From Candidimonas nitroreducens (lineage in GTDB: Bacteria; Pseudomonadota; Gammaproteobacteria; Burkholderiales; Burkholderiaceae_B): 64,000 nt of DNA. The stretch spans positions 372,001 to 436,000 of the forward strand of contig NZ_NJIH01000002.1 of the NCBI RefSeq assembly GCF_002209565.1, written 5' to 3'. Below the pieces are notes generated by a model. The model had not been told where the DNA came from and did not search any database. It saw only the letters and a program-made list of their open reading frames with translations. The position numbers were made by a program, and so were the translations under genes. Position 1 is the first letter of the stretch. The number at the start of each line of letters is the position of its first letter. Below are positions 1 through 12,341 of this stretch, piece by piece.

Positions 1-3000
1 CCGGTGACCCGGTAGTTGTCGGTCGACATCACGCCCTTGTTTATGGCCACCGTGCCGCGCAGATTGTCGAAAGGAAAGCCGTCCTTGAGCAGGCTGCCGA
101 AGCTGAAATTCAGCGTCGCCAGGCGGCGCACCGACTGCAGCGAAAGCAGCTCCAGCAAACGCGCCGACTTGGAATTGAGATTGCTGAAGCGGCCCTTTTC
201 CAGGCTGAATTCCAGTTTGCCGTTCAGGTCGGACTTGCGATATCGCCAGGGCAGGTTGAACCATTGCAGCCGGCCCTTGACCGTGCCGCGGCCGCCGCTC
301 ATGGTGTTTTTCAAGCCCATCTGCTCCAGATAGGCGCCCATGTCGGTGGTGTCGAGCTGCGCATCCACTGTCAGGCCCCGATCCGGCCCCTGCAGGCGCC
401 AGCTGCCCGAGCCTCGCAGCTGGGTCGCGGCGCCGTCCAGGCTAAGCTTTTCCAGCCGCCAGAGCCTGCCGCGCGACTCGCTGACGCCGACCAGCGACAG
501 CCGCCCCATATCGCGGCCGTAGAGACTGAAACGCTCGGCCTGCAGGTTTACACCGGGGATGTCCAGGTGATCGTCCAGGTTGAACGTATCGCCGGCCTGC
601 TCCGAGGCGGGCTGCCGCGCATCGCCCTGCTGCGCGCCGGCCGGCTCATCCCCCTGCTTGCTGCCCAGCGCCAGGCGGGAAAACTTGGCGTCGACTTGCC
701 CGTCTATCCGGCCCTGCGCCTCGCGCCAGAATATGGTGCCGGCCGTGTCGGTCGAGCGGATTTCCGCACGCCACTGCATGGGCGCCGGACGGCGCGCGCT
801 GAAGCTGGCCTGCTTCAGCTCCAGGCCGCGCAGGCGCAGCGTGGCGGCGCGCAGATCCAGGCGCTGCAAATCGGGCAGTACCGGCGGCCCCTTGCGCGCG
901 GGGGTATGCGGCAAGGGCGTCGAGAACTCATCCACGACGTCCTCCCAGGCGCCCGAGTCGATCTGCGGATAGTCCATCGCCACGGCCAGGCCCTGGGCCG
1001 GCACCTGCGGCTTGAGCCCGACACCGAGCGCTCCGGCCCGGAAATAAGCCGGGATCTTGTGCCCAGGCACGTGCAGCAGCCGCAGCGTGACACTGGCGCC
1101 CAGGCTGGCCGTCAGCTGCATTTCCTTGCCCCCGGCCGCGGCCGCCCAGTCCACGCGCAGCGGCAGGCTGGCCGCGGCCGCCTTGGCCAGCGGCGCGGGC
1201 AGATCCAGCGCCAGGCCTTGCAATGTCGAATCGGCGGTTATTTTCATGGGCTTGCCATGCGCGGACTGGATCAGCGCCTCGTAGGCGAACTTGCCGCGCA
1301 AGCGCTTCATGCCCTGCAGGCCCACATACTGCGTCAGGGCCGCAGCCGTGGCATGGCCGCGCAGCCTCAGCCCCTTCTGGCCGGTGCCCAAGCCGCCCGT
1401 CACGGTCACGGGCCCACCCAGGAAGTCGGCCCGCAGGCCGTCGGCGCTCATCCCCGTATCGGAAAAATCGAGCGCACCCGTGACGTGTTCGAAATCGGGC
1501 ATGTCCGGCATCAGCGACAAAGAGCTGCCGTCGAACTGTATCTGCCCCTGCACTGTCGTGTCTTCGCTGTTGCGCAAGGGAATGTCGAAGCGGATGGGGA
1601 CTTGCCAGTTGCCCTGCGCACGCGCCTCGTCGAAATCGCCCCCCAGCAAACCGCCCAGCGGCGTGTTGCCCAGCAAGGACAGAAAGGCGGGCGCCGGCGC
1701 CTGGCTGCGGCCCTCTATCTGCAGCACCGAATTGTGCTCGAGGCTGGCGATGCGCGCCTTCAGGCCGCTGAGAGTGATTTGCTGGCCCGCGGCCGGGCGC
1801 ATGGTGGCGCTGTCGGCATTGAGCCGCAAATCGACCCGGTGCAGGGAAACCGTGCCGCGCATGTCTTCCAGGCGCGGCCAGCCCAGCGTCTTGCCTTGCG
1901 CCGGCAGGTAATCGATGATGCCGCCCTGGTAGCGGCCCGCGATACTGAAGTCGCCGCTGTCCGGGTTGTCGCCGAAGGGGAAATACTCCATGTCGCCGCG
2001 TATGCGCACCGCGGCGTCCAGGATCTGCCCGCCCAGCAGCCCCCGGGCCATCCATTGGCGCGCTTCGAGGTTGACCGTATTGGGCAGGTAGTCGTCGATG
2101 GCGTCGATGGAGGCGCGCGCGAACACTCCGCTGATGTCGGCGATACCGGCCGGGCCGCTGCCGCCCTGGCGCCAGCTGCCGTGCAGATGCGCGTCCATGT
2201 CCTGGTTCACCAGATGCGCTTCGGACACGGCGACGGCCAGGGCCGCGTCCGCGACGCGCGCCAGGCTGCCGTCGATGGCGACCTGATCGAAGGACAAGGG
2301 ATGCACGAAAACGTCGCCGGCCTGCACGCGCAGGCCGGTGGTGTCGAAGTGAAATTCGACCTTGGGGCCGGCGCCCGCGGCCGGAGCACCCGGCCCGGCC
2401 GGCTCGCCGCGCCGCGCGAAGATATGCTCGAACGCGCCCCAGGCTCCATCCAGGAACAGGCGGCTGGCATCGCTTTGCACGCTGGCCTGCGGCCCCATGC
2501 TCCAGCGGCCGTCGCGCACGCCGATATCGGCGGCCAGATGCTCGGGCCGGTCATTGCGCACATCGAACCAGGACTGCAGCGACACCTCTCCGGACTCGAG
2601 ATTCTCGGGCAGATCCAACCACGGTTTCCAGCCCAGCGGCCGCAGCCGGCCCATGTTCAGGTACAGCCTGCCGCTCCAGACCAGCGCCGCCTCACTCGTG
2701 CCCGGACTGGCGCCCGAATTCGCACCGGCCGCCACGCCGGCACTCACATCGGCATTGGTGCCGACATTGGCGCTGGTGTCAGTGCTGGTACCAGTGCTGG
2801 TGTCAGTGCCGGCGTGGGGGCTGGTGCCGATGCCGGTGCCGGTGCCGGTGCCGGTGCCGGTGCCGGTGCCGGTGCCGGTGCCGACAGCATCATCCGTGGA
2901 AAAGTCGCCCCGTACGTCCAGCGTGCCGCCGAGCGCGGCCGGCGGCGTGGCCAATAGCGAAAACTGATGGCGCCCGGCCTGGTTGCGAATCTTCAGGGTC

Positions 3001-3554
3001 ACCTGCTGCAGCACCAGCTCGGGCGCACGGCGCACCCGGTCGACCCAGCGCAGAGTCGCGTCGCGCAGCACGAGCTGTTGCTGGACGGCAAGCCAGCGCA
3101 GGCCCGCGCCGTCGTTGCGCGGCACCGAAGCGTTCGTTTCCTTGTCGAAGGAATAGCCAGGAAGCTGCAGACGGCCTGCGGCATCGCGCTGCACCGTGAG
3201 ATCCACACCCTTGGCCTCCAGCAGCACGAAGCGCAAGGAGCCTTGCAACAGGCTGCGCCAGGCGAGTACGGCGCGGATCTGCGGCACATGCAGCGAGCTG
3301 TGCCCGGCGCCGTCGGCAAAGTCCACGCCATCCAGCTGCAGCGAAGGGTTCAGCCCCTTCCATTCGGCGGCCACGTGCTGCAGCGTGATGCGCGCATCCA
3401 GTGCGGTGGAAAGCTGCTTTTCAATATAGGGGCGCCAGGTGTCGATGTGCGGCAGCACCACGTACCGCAGCCCGAGAGCGGTGACGGCAAGCAGCAAATA
3501 GACAGCCAGCGCCACACGAACCAGAATGCGGACGAAACCCGAAATGTGACGCAC
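1..3554 (-). CDS. yhdP: YhdP/AsmA-like envelope protein (3' end outside window)
   Basis: Large minus-strand frame open to the left edge, about 1184 codons in the window. It starts with one N-terminal membrane segment (hydrophobic VALAVYLLLAV) followed by a long periplasmic beta-rich region. The last visible residues, around NKGVMSTDNYRVT, match the conserved C-terminal region of the YhdP/DUF3971 family, which are giant AsmA-like proteins anchored in the inner membrane and implicated in phospholipid traffic and envelope integrity. Family members are about 1200-1300 residues, so only a short C-terminus is missing. The start is taken as GTG at 3554; no convincing Shine-Dalgarno precedes it, so the start is uncertain. 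A Gly-Thr repeat interrupts the protein near residues 225-242. The neighbour glnE is divergent, with 157 bp between them. Confidence 0.85.
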   Translation of the reverse strand, partial: MRHISGFVRILVRVALAVYLLLAVTALGLRYVVLPHIDTWRPYIEKQLSTALDARITLQHVAAEWKGLNPSLQLDGVDFADGAGHSSLHVPQIRAVLAWRSLLQGSLRFVLLEAKGVDLTVQRDAAGRLQLPGYSFDKETNASVPRNDGAGLRWLAVQQQLVLRDATLRWVDRVRRAPELVLQQVTLKIRNQAGRHQFSLLATPPAALGGTLDVRGDFSTDDAVGTGTGTGTGTGTGTGTGIGTSPHAGTDTSTGTSTDTSANVGTNADVSAGVAAGANSGASPGTSEAALVWSGRLYLNMGRLRPLGWKPWLDLPENLESGEVSLQSWFDVRNDRPEHLAADIGVRDGRWSMGPQASVQSDASRLFLDGAWGAFEHIFARRGEPAGPGAPAAGAGPKVEFHFDTTGLRVQAGDVFVHPLSFDQVAIDGSLARVADAALAVAVSEAHLVNQDMDAHLHGSWRQGGSGPAGIADISGVFARASIDAIDDYLPNTVNLEARQWMARGLLGGQILDAAVRIRGDMEYFPFGDNPDSGDFSIAGRYQGGIIDYLPAQGKTLGWPRLEDMRGTVSLHRVDLRLNADSATMRPAAGQQITLSGLKARIASLEHNSVLQIEGRSQAPAPAFLSLLGNTPLGGLLGGDFDEARAQGNWQVPIRFDIPLRNSEDTTVQGQIQFDGSSLSLMPDMPDFEHVTGALDFSDTGMSADGLRADFLGGPVTVTGGLGTGQKGLRLRGHATAAALTQYVGLQGMKRLRGKFAYEALIQSAHGKPMKITADSTLQGLALDLPAPLAKAAAASLPLRVDWAAAAGGKEMQLTASLGASVTLRLLHVPGHKIPAYFRAGALGVGLKPQVPAQGLAVAMDYPQIDSGAWEDVVDEFSTPLPHTPARKGPPVLPDLQRLDLRAATLRLRGLELKQASFSARRPAPMQWRAEIRSTDTAGTIFWREAQGRIDGQVDAKFSRLALGSKQGDEPAGAQQGDARQPASEQAGDTFNLDDHLDIPGVNLQAERFSLYGRDMGRLSLVGVSESRGRLWRLEKLSLDGAATQLRGSGSWRLQGPDRGLTVDAQLDTTDMGAYLEQMGLKNTMSGGRGTVKGRLQWFNLPWRYRKSDLNGKLEFSLEKGRFSNLNSKSARLLELLSLQSVRRLATLNFSFGSLLKDGFPFDNLRGTVAINKGVMSTDNYRVT
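2832..2879. repeat. In-frame GCCGGT hexanucleotide tandem repeat in yhdP
   Basis: Eight perfect GCCGGT units lie end to end, with degenerate units on both sides (about 2750-2885). On the coding strand this reads as alternating Gly and Thr. Six-base units keep the frame, so changes in copy number would lengthen or shorten a loop without breaking the gene. Confidence 0.9.
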
Positions 3555-3711
3555 GTAGTGAATTAGCCAGAGGAGGAAGATTTGCGGTATCTTGGGAAGC
3601 CCTGCACGAATCGGCCAGGCGGGCCATAGGCTCGAACCAATGGTGCGGAACGCTACCCTGCAAGTCTTATACCCGAAATAATCCCGATCGTCCTAGACTA
3701 TTTGTAAACCC

Positions 3712-6471
3712 ATGCCCACACTCGACATTCTGGAACCGGCGCTGCGCTGGTCGGGAGCGCTGCGCCGCAAGACCTCGGCCCATGCCGATTTCACACAGTG
3801 GCTCGTCCAGGCGGTGCCCCAGCCCGTCGACGCAACGCTGATCCATGGCTGGTACGCCGAACTGGCAGGTTCCGCGGCCGCGGCCGACGCAGCCACCATA
3901 CGGCGCGCCCTGCGCCAACTGCGCGACCGGGTGTTCTACACTCTGCTGGCGCGCGACATAGGCGGCATGGCGCCGCTGGCCGAGGTGGTGGGCGCCATGT
4001 CGGCGCTGGCCGACCTGGCCGTCGGCCAGGCCTACCGCTGCGTGGCCACCGACCTGGCGCAGGTGCACGGCGTGCCGCTCGACCCCGCCACCGGGCGCCC
4101 GCAGGAAATGCTGATACTGGGCATGGGCAAGCTGGGCGGCGAAGAACTCAACGTGTCTTCGGACATCGACCTGATCATGCTTTATGGCGAGGAAGGCGAA
4201 ACCGGCGGGCGCCGCAAGATCAGCCACCACGAGTTCTATGGCCGCCTGACCCAGCGCATGATGCCGATCCTGTCCGACCTGGACGCGCACGGACAGGTGT
4301 TCCGCACCGACCTGCGCCTGCGCCCCGACGGCGATTCGGGGCCGCTGGCCTGGAGCCTGGACGCGCTCGAGAGCTACCTGGTGACCCAGGGGCGCGAATG
4401 GGAACGCTACGCCTGGCTGAAGGCGCGACCCATTTCCTGCACAGCCTTCGAAGGCAGCGACTCGACGCGCCAGATCGCCCAGTTCGAAGCCCTGCGCACG
4501 CCCTTCGTGTACCGCAAGTATTTCGACTTCGATGCCCTGGCGGCGCTGCGCGCGCTGCGCGAGCGCATCCGCCAGGACTGGCAGCGCCGCGCCCTGGCGC
4601 GCAACGGTGTGGACACCACCCACAATATCAAGCTGGGCGACGGCGGCATACGCGAAATCGAATTCGTGGTGCAGCTCACCCAGCTGATCCGCGGCGGGCG
4701 CATGCCTTCGCTGCAGCAGCGCAATCTGCTGGAAGCCCTGGCGCGCCAGAAAGACGCCGGCATCGTTTCCTCCGACGACGCGCGGCGCCTGGAAGAAGCC
4801 TATATCTTTCTGCGGCGCACCGAGCACATGCTGCAGTATCGCGAGGACGAGCAGACGCACCTGCTGCCGGCCGATCCGCAGCTGCGCGCCGGGCTGGCCG
4901 CGGCCATGGGCATGCAGGCGCAAGAATTCGAAGCCGCGCTGCAGCAACACCGCGGCTTCGTGGCCCAGCTGTTCCGCAATGCCTTCCGCACCGCCGGCAT
5001 GGGCGACGACGAAAGCGCGTGCAAAAGCACAAGCGCCGACGGCGGCGACCTGGGCACGCATATACGCAGCGAACTGGGCGCCTCCAGCAGCACACTGGAT
5101 CAACGCCTGGAGTCACTGCTCGACAGCCACCGCATACGCAGCCTGCCCGAAACCAGCCGGCGCCGCCTCGAGGCGCTGCTGCCGGCCGCCATCAGTGCGG
5201 CCGCGCGCACCTCGCACCCCGAGCAAGCCGCCTTGCGGCTGTTCGACCTGATCGAGCAGGTAGCCCAGCGCAGCGCCTACCTGGCGCTGCTGGCCGAGTA
5301 TCCCGAGACCCTGGCGCGGCTGGCGCGGCTGGTAGCCGCCAGCCCCTGGGCCTCGCAATACCTGGGGCACTATCCCCTGCTGCTGGACAGCCTGATCGAA
5401 TGGCGCTCACTGCTCGAGCCGCCCGACTTCGGCCAGATCGCCCAGCAGATGCGCACCGACCTGGATGCCTGCGTGTTGCCCAACGGCCGGCCCGACATCG
5501 AGCAGCAGATGAACATGATGCGCGACGTGCAGCGCCAGGTCAGCTTCCAGCTGCTGGCGCAAGACCTGGAAGGCGTGCTCAGCGTAGAAAAACTCGCCGA
5601 CCAGCTCTCGGCGCTGGCCGACATGCTGCTGGCCGAGACCGTGCACCGCGTCTGGCCGCTGGTGCAGCGGCGCGGCGCCGCGCCGCAGCCGCTGGCGCCG
5701 CCCAAATTCGCCGTCATTGCCTACGGCAAGCTGGGCGGCAAGGAAATCGGCTACGCCTCCGACCTGGATCTGGTCTTCGTGTTCGACGACAGCCGCGAAG
5801 ACGCCACCGAGATCTATGCCAAGCTGGGGCAGCGCATGAGCACCTGGCTGTCCACCATGACTTCCTCGGGGCGCTTGTACGAAGTGGATCTGCGCCTGCG
5901 GCCCGACGGCGAAGCCGGCCTGCTGGCGGTGTCGCTCGACGCCTTTTCCCAGTACCAGTTCAAGCATGCCTGGGCCTGGGAACACCAGGCTCTGACCCGC
6001 GCCCGCTATGCCGTGGGCGACGCCGAAGTGGGCCGCCGCTTCGAGCAGATCCGCCGCGAAGTGCTGCTGCTGCCGCGCGACCCGCAAGAGCTCAAGCACG
6101 AAGTGCAGGCAATGCGCGACAAGATCAGTGCCGGGCACCCGAATCATTCGACAGAGTTCGATCTGAAGCACGACCGCGGCGGCATGGTCGACGTAGAATT
6201 CGTCACCCAATACCTGGTACTGTCCCAGGCATGCCGGCACCCGGAGCTGCTGGACAACCTGGGCAACATCACGCTGCTGCGCCTGGCCGCGCAGGCCGGG
6301 CTGGTCGACTCCGAGCTGGCCGCAGGCGCCGCCGACGCCTACCGGGTGTTTCGCAAGCTGCAGCACGAGCTGCGCCTGCAGGGCGCCGAGAAGGCGCGCG
6401 TGCCGGCCGATAGCCTGGGCGCCGCACGCGCCACCGTGCGCCGGCTCTGGCAGGCCGTGATCGGCGATTGA
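3712..6471 (+). CDS. glnE: Bifunctional glutamine synthetase adenylyltransferase / deadenylylase
   Basis: GlnE attaches and removes AMP on glutamine synthetase in response to PII, tuning nitrogen assimilation in the cytoplasm. The protein is 919 residues, close to the usual ~945. It has the expected two nucleotidyltransferase halves. The N-terminal one carries [18 protein letters not shown] with metal-binding Asp151 and Asp153; the C-terminal one carries [18 protein letters not shown] with Asp684 and Asp686. The halves are joined by a helical linker containing the low-similarity stretch around residues 430-460. It starts at ATG 3712, just after an AT-richer 157-bp gap shared with divergent yhdP. 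queH follows 30 bp downstream on the same strand. Confidence 0.97.
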   Translation: MPTLDILEPALRWSGALRRKTSAHADFTQWLVQAVPQPVDATLIHGWYAELAGSAAAADAATIRRALRQLRDRVFYTLLARDIGGMAPLAEVVGAMSALADLAVGQAYRCVATDLAQVHGVPLDPATGRPQEMLILGMGKLGGEELNVSSDIDLIMLYGEEGETGGRRKISHHEFYGRLTQRMMPILSDLDAHGQVFRTDLRLRPDGDSGPLAWSLDALESYLVTQGREWERYAWLKARPISCTAFEGSDSTRQIAQFEALRTPFVYRKYFDFDALAALRALRERIRQDWQRRALARNGVDTTHNIKLGDGGIREIEFVVQLTQLIRGGRMPSLQQRNLLEALARQKDAGIVSSDDARRLEEAYIFLRRTEHMLQYREDEQTHLLPADPQLRAGLAAAMGMQAQEFEAALQQHRGFVAQLFRNAFRTAGMGDDESACKSTSADGGDLGTHIRSELGASSSTLDQRLESLLDSHRIRSLPETSRRRLEALLPAAISAAARTSHPEQAALRLFDLIEQVAQRSAYLALLAEYPETLARLARLVAASPWASQYLGHYPLLLDSLIEWRSLLEPPDFGQIAQQMRTDLDACVLPNGRPDIEQQMNMMRDVQRQVSFQLLAQDLEGVLSVEKLADQLSALADMLLAETVHRVWPLVQRRGAAPQPLAPPKFAVIAYGKLGGKEIGYASDLDLVFVFDDSREDATEIYAKLGQRMSTWLSTMTSSGRLYEVDLRLRPDGEAGLLAVSLDAFSQYQFKHAWAWEHQALTRARYAVGDAEVGRRFEQIRREVLLLPRDPQELKHEVQAMRDKISAGHPNHSTEFDLKHDRGGMVDVEFVTQYLVLSQACRHPELLDNLGNITLLRLAAQAGLVDSELAAGAADAYRVFRKLQHELRLQGAEKARVPADSLGAARATVRRLWQAVIGD

Positions 6472-6501
6472 ACCCAGCCGGCCTCGCGTTAAAATACAGC
6501 C

Positions 6502-7191
6502 ATGGATCCCACCCAACGCCCCAAGCTCGAACTTCCTCCCGGCCACCACAAGGTGCTGCTGCATTCCTGCTGCGCACCCTGCTCGGGCGAAGTCATGGAG
6601 GCCATGATGGCCTCGGGCATCGATTACTCCATCTATTTCTACAACCCCAACATCCATCCAGACCGCGAATACGAGATCCGCAAGAACGAGAACATCCGGT
6701 TCGCGCAACAGCACGGCATCGAATTCATCGACGCCGACTACGACCGCGACAACTGGTTCGAGCGGGTCAAGGGCCTGGAAAACGAGCCGGAACGCGGGCG
6801 CCGCTGCACGGTGTGCTTCGACATGCGCTTCGAGCGCACCGCCCTGTACGCCCACGAGCACGGCTTCGACACCATTACCAGCTCGCTCGGCATTTCGCGC
6901 TGGAAGGACATGAACCAGATCAACGGCAGCGGCGAGCGCGCCGCGGCGCGCTACCCCGAGCTGGTCTACTGGACGTACAACTGGCGCAAAGGCGGCGGCT
7001 CGGCGCGCATGATCGAAATCAGCAAGCGCGAAAACTTCTACCAGCAGGAATACTGCGGCTGCGTCTATTCGCTGCGCGACACCAACCGCCACCGCCGCGC
7101 CCAGGGCCGCGACCGCATCCACATCGGCGTCAAGTACTACGGCATGGACGAAGACGAGCAAGACCCGCCACCGTCCGAAGGCAGCGTCTAG
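6502..7191 (+). CDS. queH: Epoxyqueuosine reductase QueH
   Basis: QueH performs the last step of queuosine synthesis, reducing epoxyqueuosine in tRNA; it is the cobalamin-independent counterpart of QueG. The 229-residue protein (formerly DUF208) has the family cysteine set: Cys23-Cys24 plus Cys27 in HSCCAPCSG, Cys102/Cys105 in CTVC, and Cys185/Cys187 in CGC. The last four are expected 4Fe-4S and metal ligands. It begins 30 bp after glnE, so co-transcription is plausible. A second queuosine gene, queF, lies about 7.7 kb away and is not linked in an operon. Confidence 0.93.
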   Translation: MDPTQRPKLELPPGHHKVLLHSCCAPCSGEVMEAMMASGIDYSIYFYNPNIHPDREYEIRKNENIRFAQQHGIEFIDADYDRDNWFERVKGLENEPERGRRCTVCFDMRFERTALYAHEHGFDTITSSLGISRWKDMNQINGSGERAAARYPELVYWTYNWRKGGGSARMIEISKRENFYQQEYCGCVYSLRDTNRHRRAQGRDRIHIGVKYYGMDEDEQDPPPSEGSV

Positions 7192-7272
7192 GTAGGCTCG
7201 ATCCCGGCCCAGAAACGGCAGCCCATCCCGGCCTTGTATCAACGCAGGCCTGCGGGCGGTGCCGGCATAGTG

Positions 7273-7307
7273 AAATAAAAACAGGGGCCGGATTCGCATC
7301 CGGCCCC
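7273..7307 (-). terminator. Rho-independent terminator of clpB
   Basis: A perfect 10-bp GC stem (7284-7293 with 7298-7307, loop TCGC) is followed on the minus strand by TGTTTTTATTT. It lies about 45 bp after the clpB stop. The hairpin also sits about 90 bp after queH on the plus strand, without a U-tract in that direction. Confidence 0.85.
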
Positions 7308-7352
7308 CGCTTCTTCAACTTCCCGGCGCTTGGCGCCAGGCGGCAACACCGC

Positions 7353-9944
<2,592 letters not shown>

Positions 9945-10004
9945 GATTATTTCGTGTCGGTAGAGTGAGAGCAGGCCAGCCCGGAACAAACGACTGCATC
10001 CAAA

Positions 10005-10039
10005 CCGCCCGCCGCGGCAATGGCCGGCAAGGCGGGCGG
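10005..10039 (-). other. Stem-loop in the clpB leader region
   Basis: CCGCCCGCC at 10005-10013 pairs perfectly with GGCGGGCGG at 10031-10039 around a 17-nt loop. If clpB is transcribed from the candidate promoter upstream, this hairpin lies in its ~125-nt untranslated leader. Nothing in the sequence shows a function. Confidence 0.5.
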
Positions 10040-10075
10040 CTTGTTCAGAACTGCGCTATTGCTCGAATGTTGACT

Positions 10076-10103
10076 ATGTGCGGCCGGACAGCCGTTTTTC
10101 AAG
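10076..10103 (-). promoter_or_regulatory. Candidate sigma-32 (heat-shock) promoter for clpB
   Basis: On the minus strand CTTGAA (10103-10098) is followed by a 14-nt spacer and CCGCACAT (10083-10076). The sigma-32 consensus is CTTGAA, 11-16 nt, CCCCATNT. The -35 is perfect and the -10 is a partial match. Position and orientation fit clpB, with a start about 125 nt upstream of the gene. The rest of the 378-bp gap (9945-10322) holds only the leader hairpin and the mazE upstream region. Confidence 0.55.
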
Positions 10104-10322
10104 ACTGCGCGCCGCAACCCCGCGAGACAAGACAAGCACCCCTTACTTTACTCTCCTGGCCCTTTTTCGCCGCCGCGCCCGGCGAGGCATGCCAGGCGCG
10201 AGGTGGAAAAGCCGCGGGCGCAGCGCGGCGCCCTATCTATTTATTGCGCCGTACCTATGCTGCGGTCTACACAGCGTTTAAACTGCGAACAGCGGCCTTT
10301 TTTAGACCTTCCGGAGACAACC

Positions 10323-10547
10323 ATGCGCGGAGTAATCAAGAAATGGGGCAACAGCGCGGCGGTGCGCCTGCCATCGTCCATGATGAAAACCCTCAAGCTC
10401 GACCTCGAAGACGTCATTGACATCAATGTCGAGCATGGCGCCATCGTCATCGCCCCCGTACGCACCGAAGAATACATACTGAGCCAGCTGCTGGGCGCGA
10501 TCAAACCCAAGAACGTACACCCGGAAGTCGATTTCGGCGCGGCCTAG
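10323..10547 (+). CDS. mazE: MazE-type antitoxin (AbrB/SpoVT fold)
   Basis: A 74-residue protein beginning MRGVIKKWGNSAAVRLPSS, the swapped-hairpin DNA-binding core of MazE/ChpS/PemI antitoxins. The acidic C-terminal half (around EVDFGAA) is where such proteins bind and block the toxin. The start at 10323 is chosen because the family begins here and a GGAGA ribosome site precedes it by about 8 bases; a longer frame from 10203 has no similarity. A toxin gene follows after 34 bp. MazE-MazF complexes usually repress their own promoter. Confidence 0.88.
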   Translation: MRGVIKKWGNSAAVRLPSSMMKTLKLDLEDVIDINVEHGAIVIAPVRTEEYILSQLLGAIKPKNVHPEVDFGAA

Positions 10548-10581
10548 GGCCTGCTGGCCCTAGAACAACAGGAAGGCCATC

Positions 10582-10920
10582 ATGAGCAAGCGCTATACCC
10601 CCAATGCCGGCGACGTCATCTGGCTGCACTTCGACGTGCCGCGCGGCGCCGGCCTGCCGGATCACAAGCCGGCGGTCGTTCTCAGCCCCTTGTCCTACAA
10701 CAAGAAAACCGGGCTGATCGTCTGCTGTCCGGTGGTAGCCCAAGCCAAGGGCTATCCCTTCGAGGTCGCCCTGGCCAGCCCCGAAGGCAGCGTGGCTCTG
10801 GCCGACCAGGTCAAGAGCCTGAACTGGGCCACCAGCAAAATCAGCCACCAAGGCCGTGTCGATTCGTCCGAGCTGGCCGAGATCCGCGCCAAGCTGCACG
10901 CCTTGATCTTCAAAGACTGA
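10582..10920 (+). CDS. mazF: MazF-type endoribonuclease toxin
   Basis: A 112-residue MazF/ChpB/PemK-family toxin. It shows the typical GDVIWLHFDVPRG opening, the KPAVVLSPLSYN strand-loop and the CCPVV segment that form the mRNA interferase fold. It would cut single-stranded RNA when not held by MazE. AGGAAGG precedes ATG 10582 at normal spacing. The pair is an isolated two-gene unit between clpB and a LysR gene. The family call is firm; target specificity cannot be read from the sequence. Confidence 0.9.
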   Translation: MSKRYTPNAGDVIWLHFDVPRGAGLPDHKPAVVLSPLSYNKKTGLIVCCPVVAQAKGYPFEVALASPEGSVALADQVKSLNWATSKISHQGRVDSSELAEIRAKLHALIFKD

Positions 10921-11040
10921 AAGCCCCCGGCAGGCGGCGCCGGCGCCACGGCCAACAGGCCGCCGCCCTATTCATCACGCCGCCCCCGGCGGAGCGCCGC
11001 GACCTTGGTGGCGGACGCATACCCATGCCGGCGACGGGCC

Positions 11041-11068
11041 TCGAACGCATGCCATCGAACGCATGCCA
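11041..11068. repeat. Perfect 14-bp tandem duplication
   Basis: TCGAACGCATGCCA occurs twice in direct succession (11041-11054 and 11055-11068). It is non-coding and most likely a replication-slippage product. Confidence 0.9.
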
Positions 11069-11242
11069 TCGGTTCGAGCCTATTCCCGCACTTCCCCTGC
11101 CTTGCGCTTGCTGCTCCATTCGGCCTATGCGCGGCGCGATCGCGCCGGCCGCAAAACAGATTTCCGGCGCTTGCCGGCGGCCGCGGAAGCCCGCGCCGCG
11201 GCGTTTCGGTCGTTTTGAGCCAGAAGAATGTAAATTTCCGCA

Positions 11243-11267
11243 AATTCAGTGAAAACAACTGAAAATT
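11243..11267 (+). promoter_or_regulatory. Candidate LysR-type operator upstream of the LysR gene at 11352
   Basis: AATTCAGT (11243-11250) and ACTGAAAATT (11258-11267) form an interrupted inverted repeat with a 7-nt centre, about 85-110 bp before the start codon. Position and AT content fit an autoregulatory LysR site. Inference only. Confidence 0.35.
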
Positions 11268-11351
11268 CATGCAAGAAGGGGATATTTCACATGTGTCCAG
11301 CGTCCTACAATCGTTTCAAGACATAAGCGATTTCCTATAAATAATCAGCGC

Positions 11352-12242
11352 ATGGACAAATTCAAGCAGCTCGAGAGCTTCGTTTCCGTCGCCAAGCTGG
11401 GCAGTCTATCCGCCGCGGCTCGGGCGGAAGGCATCGCCCCCGCGATGATGGGCAGGCGCCTGGACGCCCTGGAAGCCCGCCTCGGCACCCGGCTGCTGCT
11501 GCGTTCGACCCGCCGGCTGCTGCTCACCGACGCCGGCCAAGCCTTGTTGGAGGAAGCCCAGCGCATACTGAGCGATCTGCACGATACCGAGGCGCGCATC
11601 ACGCAAGGAAGCATCACACCGGCGGGACACCTGCGCATCAGCGCGCCCCGGATCTTCGGTCGCGTCTGCGTGGCTCCGCTGGTGCCGCAATTCACACGCC
11701 ACCATCCGCAGATCACCGTGGCGCTGGATCTGAGCGACCGCAAGGTGGATGTGACCGCCGAGCGCTATGACTGCGCCATACGGCTGGACAGCCCGGAAAG
11801 CACCGCGCCTCAAAGCGTGACCATCGCCGAGAGCCGCCGCATCGTGGTCGCGGCCCCCGCATATCTGCAGGCGCACGGCACGCCGGACGGCCTGGAAGAC
11901 CTGCAGAAGCACAACTGCCTGTCTGTTGCCGGGCATGGACACGGCACCTCCTGGGTATTCCGCCACAAGGGCCGCGCACGCGAAGTCCAGGTCGGCTCCG
12001 ACCTGGCCTCCAACGACGAAGCCGTGCTGCTGAACTGGGCGCTGGCCGGCTGCGGATTGCTGCGCTGCCACGACTGGGAGGCCAGGGACGCGCTGGAACA
12101 GGGGCGGCTGGTCAGCGTCCTGGACGACTATGCCCCGGCGGCCGAACGCATACACGCCGTCACCCCGGAACAGAAGTACCTGCCGCCACGCCTGCAAACC
12201 TTTCTCGATCTGCTGCGGCAGCACTGCGGGCAGGCCCGCTGA
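11352..12242 (+). CDS. LysR-family transcriptional regulator
   Basis: 296 residues. The N-terminal winged helix-turn-helix (about 1-60: FKQLESFVSVAKLGSLSAAARAEG, then LLLRSTRRLLLTDAG) is typical of LysR regulators, followed by a periplasmic-binding-like effector domain (about 90-290). Its type resembles the large single-gene LysR paralogue group common in Burkholderiales, where the regulator sits alone. No target gene lies divergently beside it, since mazF runs the same way, so its regulon and inducer cannot be guessed. The start at 11352 fits the family N-terminus. Confidence 0.9.
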   Translation: MDKFKQLESFVSVAKLGSLSAAARAEGIAPAMMGRRLDALEARLGTRLLLRSTRRLLLTDAGQALLEEAQRILSDLHDTEARITQGSITPAGHLRISAPRIFGRVCVAPLVPQFTRHHPQITVALDLSDRKVDVTAERYDCAIRLDSPESTAPQSVTIAESRRIVVAAPAYLQAHGTPDGLEDLQKHNCLSVAGHGHGTSWVFRHKGRAREVQVGSDLASNDEAVLLNWALAGCGLLRCHDWEARDALEQGRLVSVLDDYAPAAERIHAVTPEQKYLPPRLQTFLDLLRQHCGQAR

Positions 12243-12300
12243 ACGAACAGCAGACTTGCGCCCGGCGCAGGCGGCCGCAAAGCCGGCCCGGAGCGGGCGA

Positions 12301-12306
12301 TATAAT
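12301..12306 (+). promoter_or_regulatory. Candidate -10 element for the FNR gene
   Basis: A perfect TATAAT lies 36 bp before the fnr start codon, in a gap otherwise very rich in G+C. No good -35 hexamer is visible at 17 bp, so an activator or weak -35 would be needed. Confidence 0.4.
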
Positions 12307-12341
12307 CCCGCATATTCCTCCTCCGGACGCCCCGGCCCCGC

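Larger units (their letters stand above)
10921..11351. other. 431-bp gene-free gap after mazF
   Basis: No frame with plausible coding character. It holds a perfect 14-bp tandem duplication (11041-11068). From about 11220 onward there is an AT-richer stretch that probably carries the promoter and operator of the LysR gene at 11352. Confidence 0.6.

Noticed and set aside
264-2957. 897-codon plus-strand open frame opposite yhdP
   Set aside because: It is the antisense of a clearly recognisable YhdP protein; composition is repetitive Arg/Ala/Gly/Gln, no domain, no ribosome site.
3667-5103. 478-codon minus-strand frame opposite glnE (and the frame at 5407-7299)
   Set aside because: Antisense shadows of glnE and queH with no family similarity.
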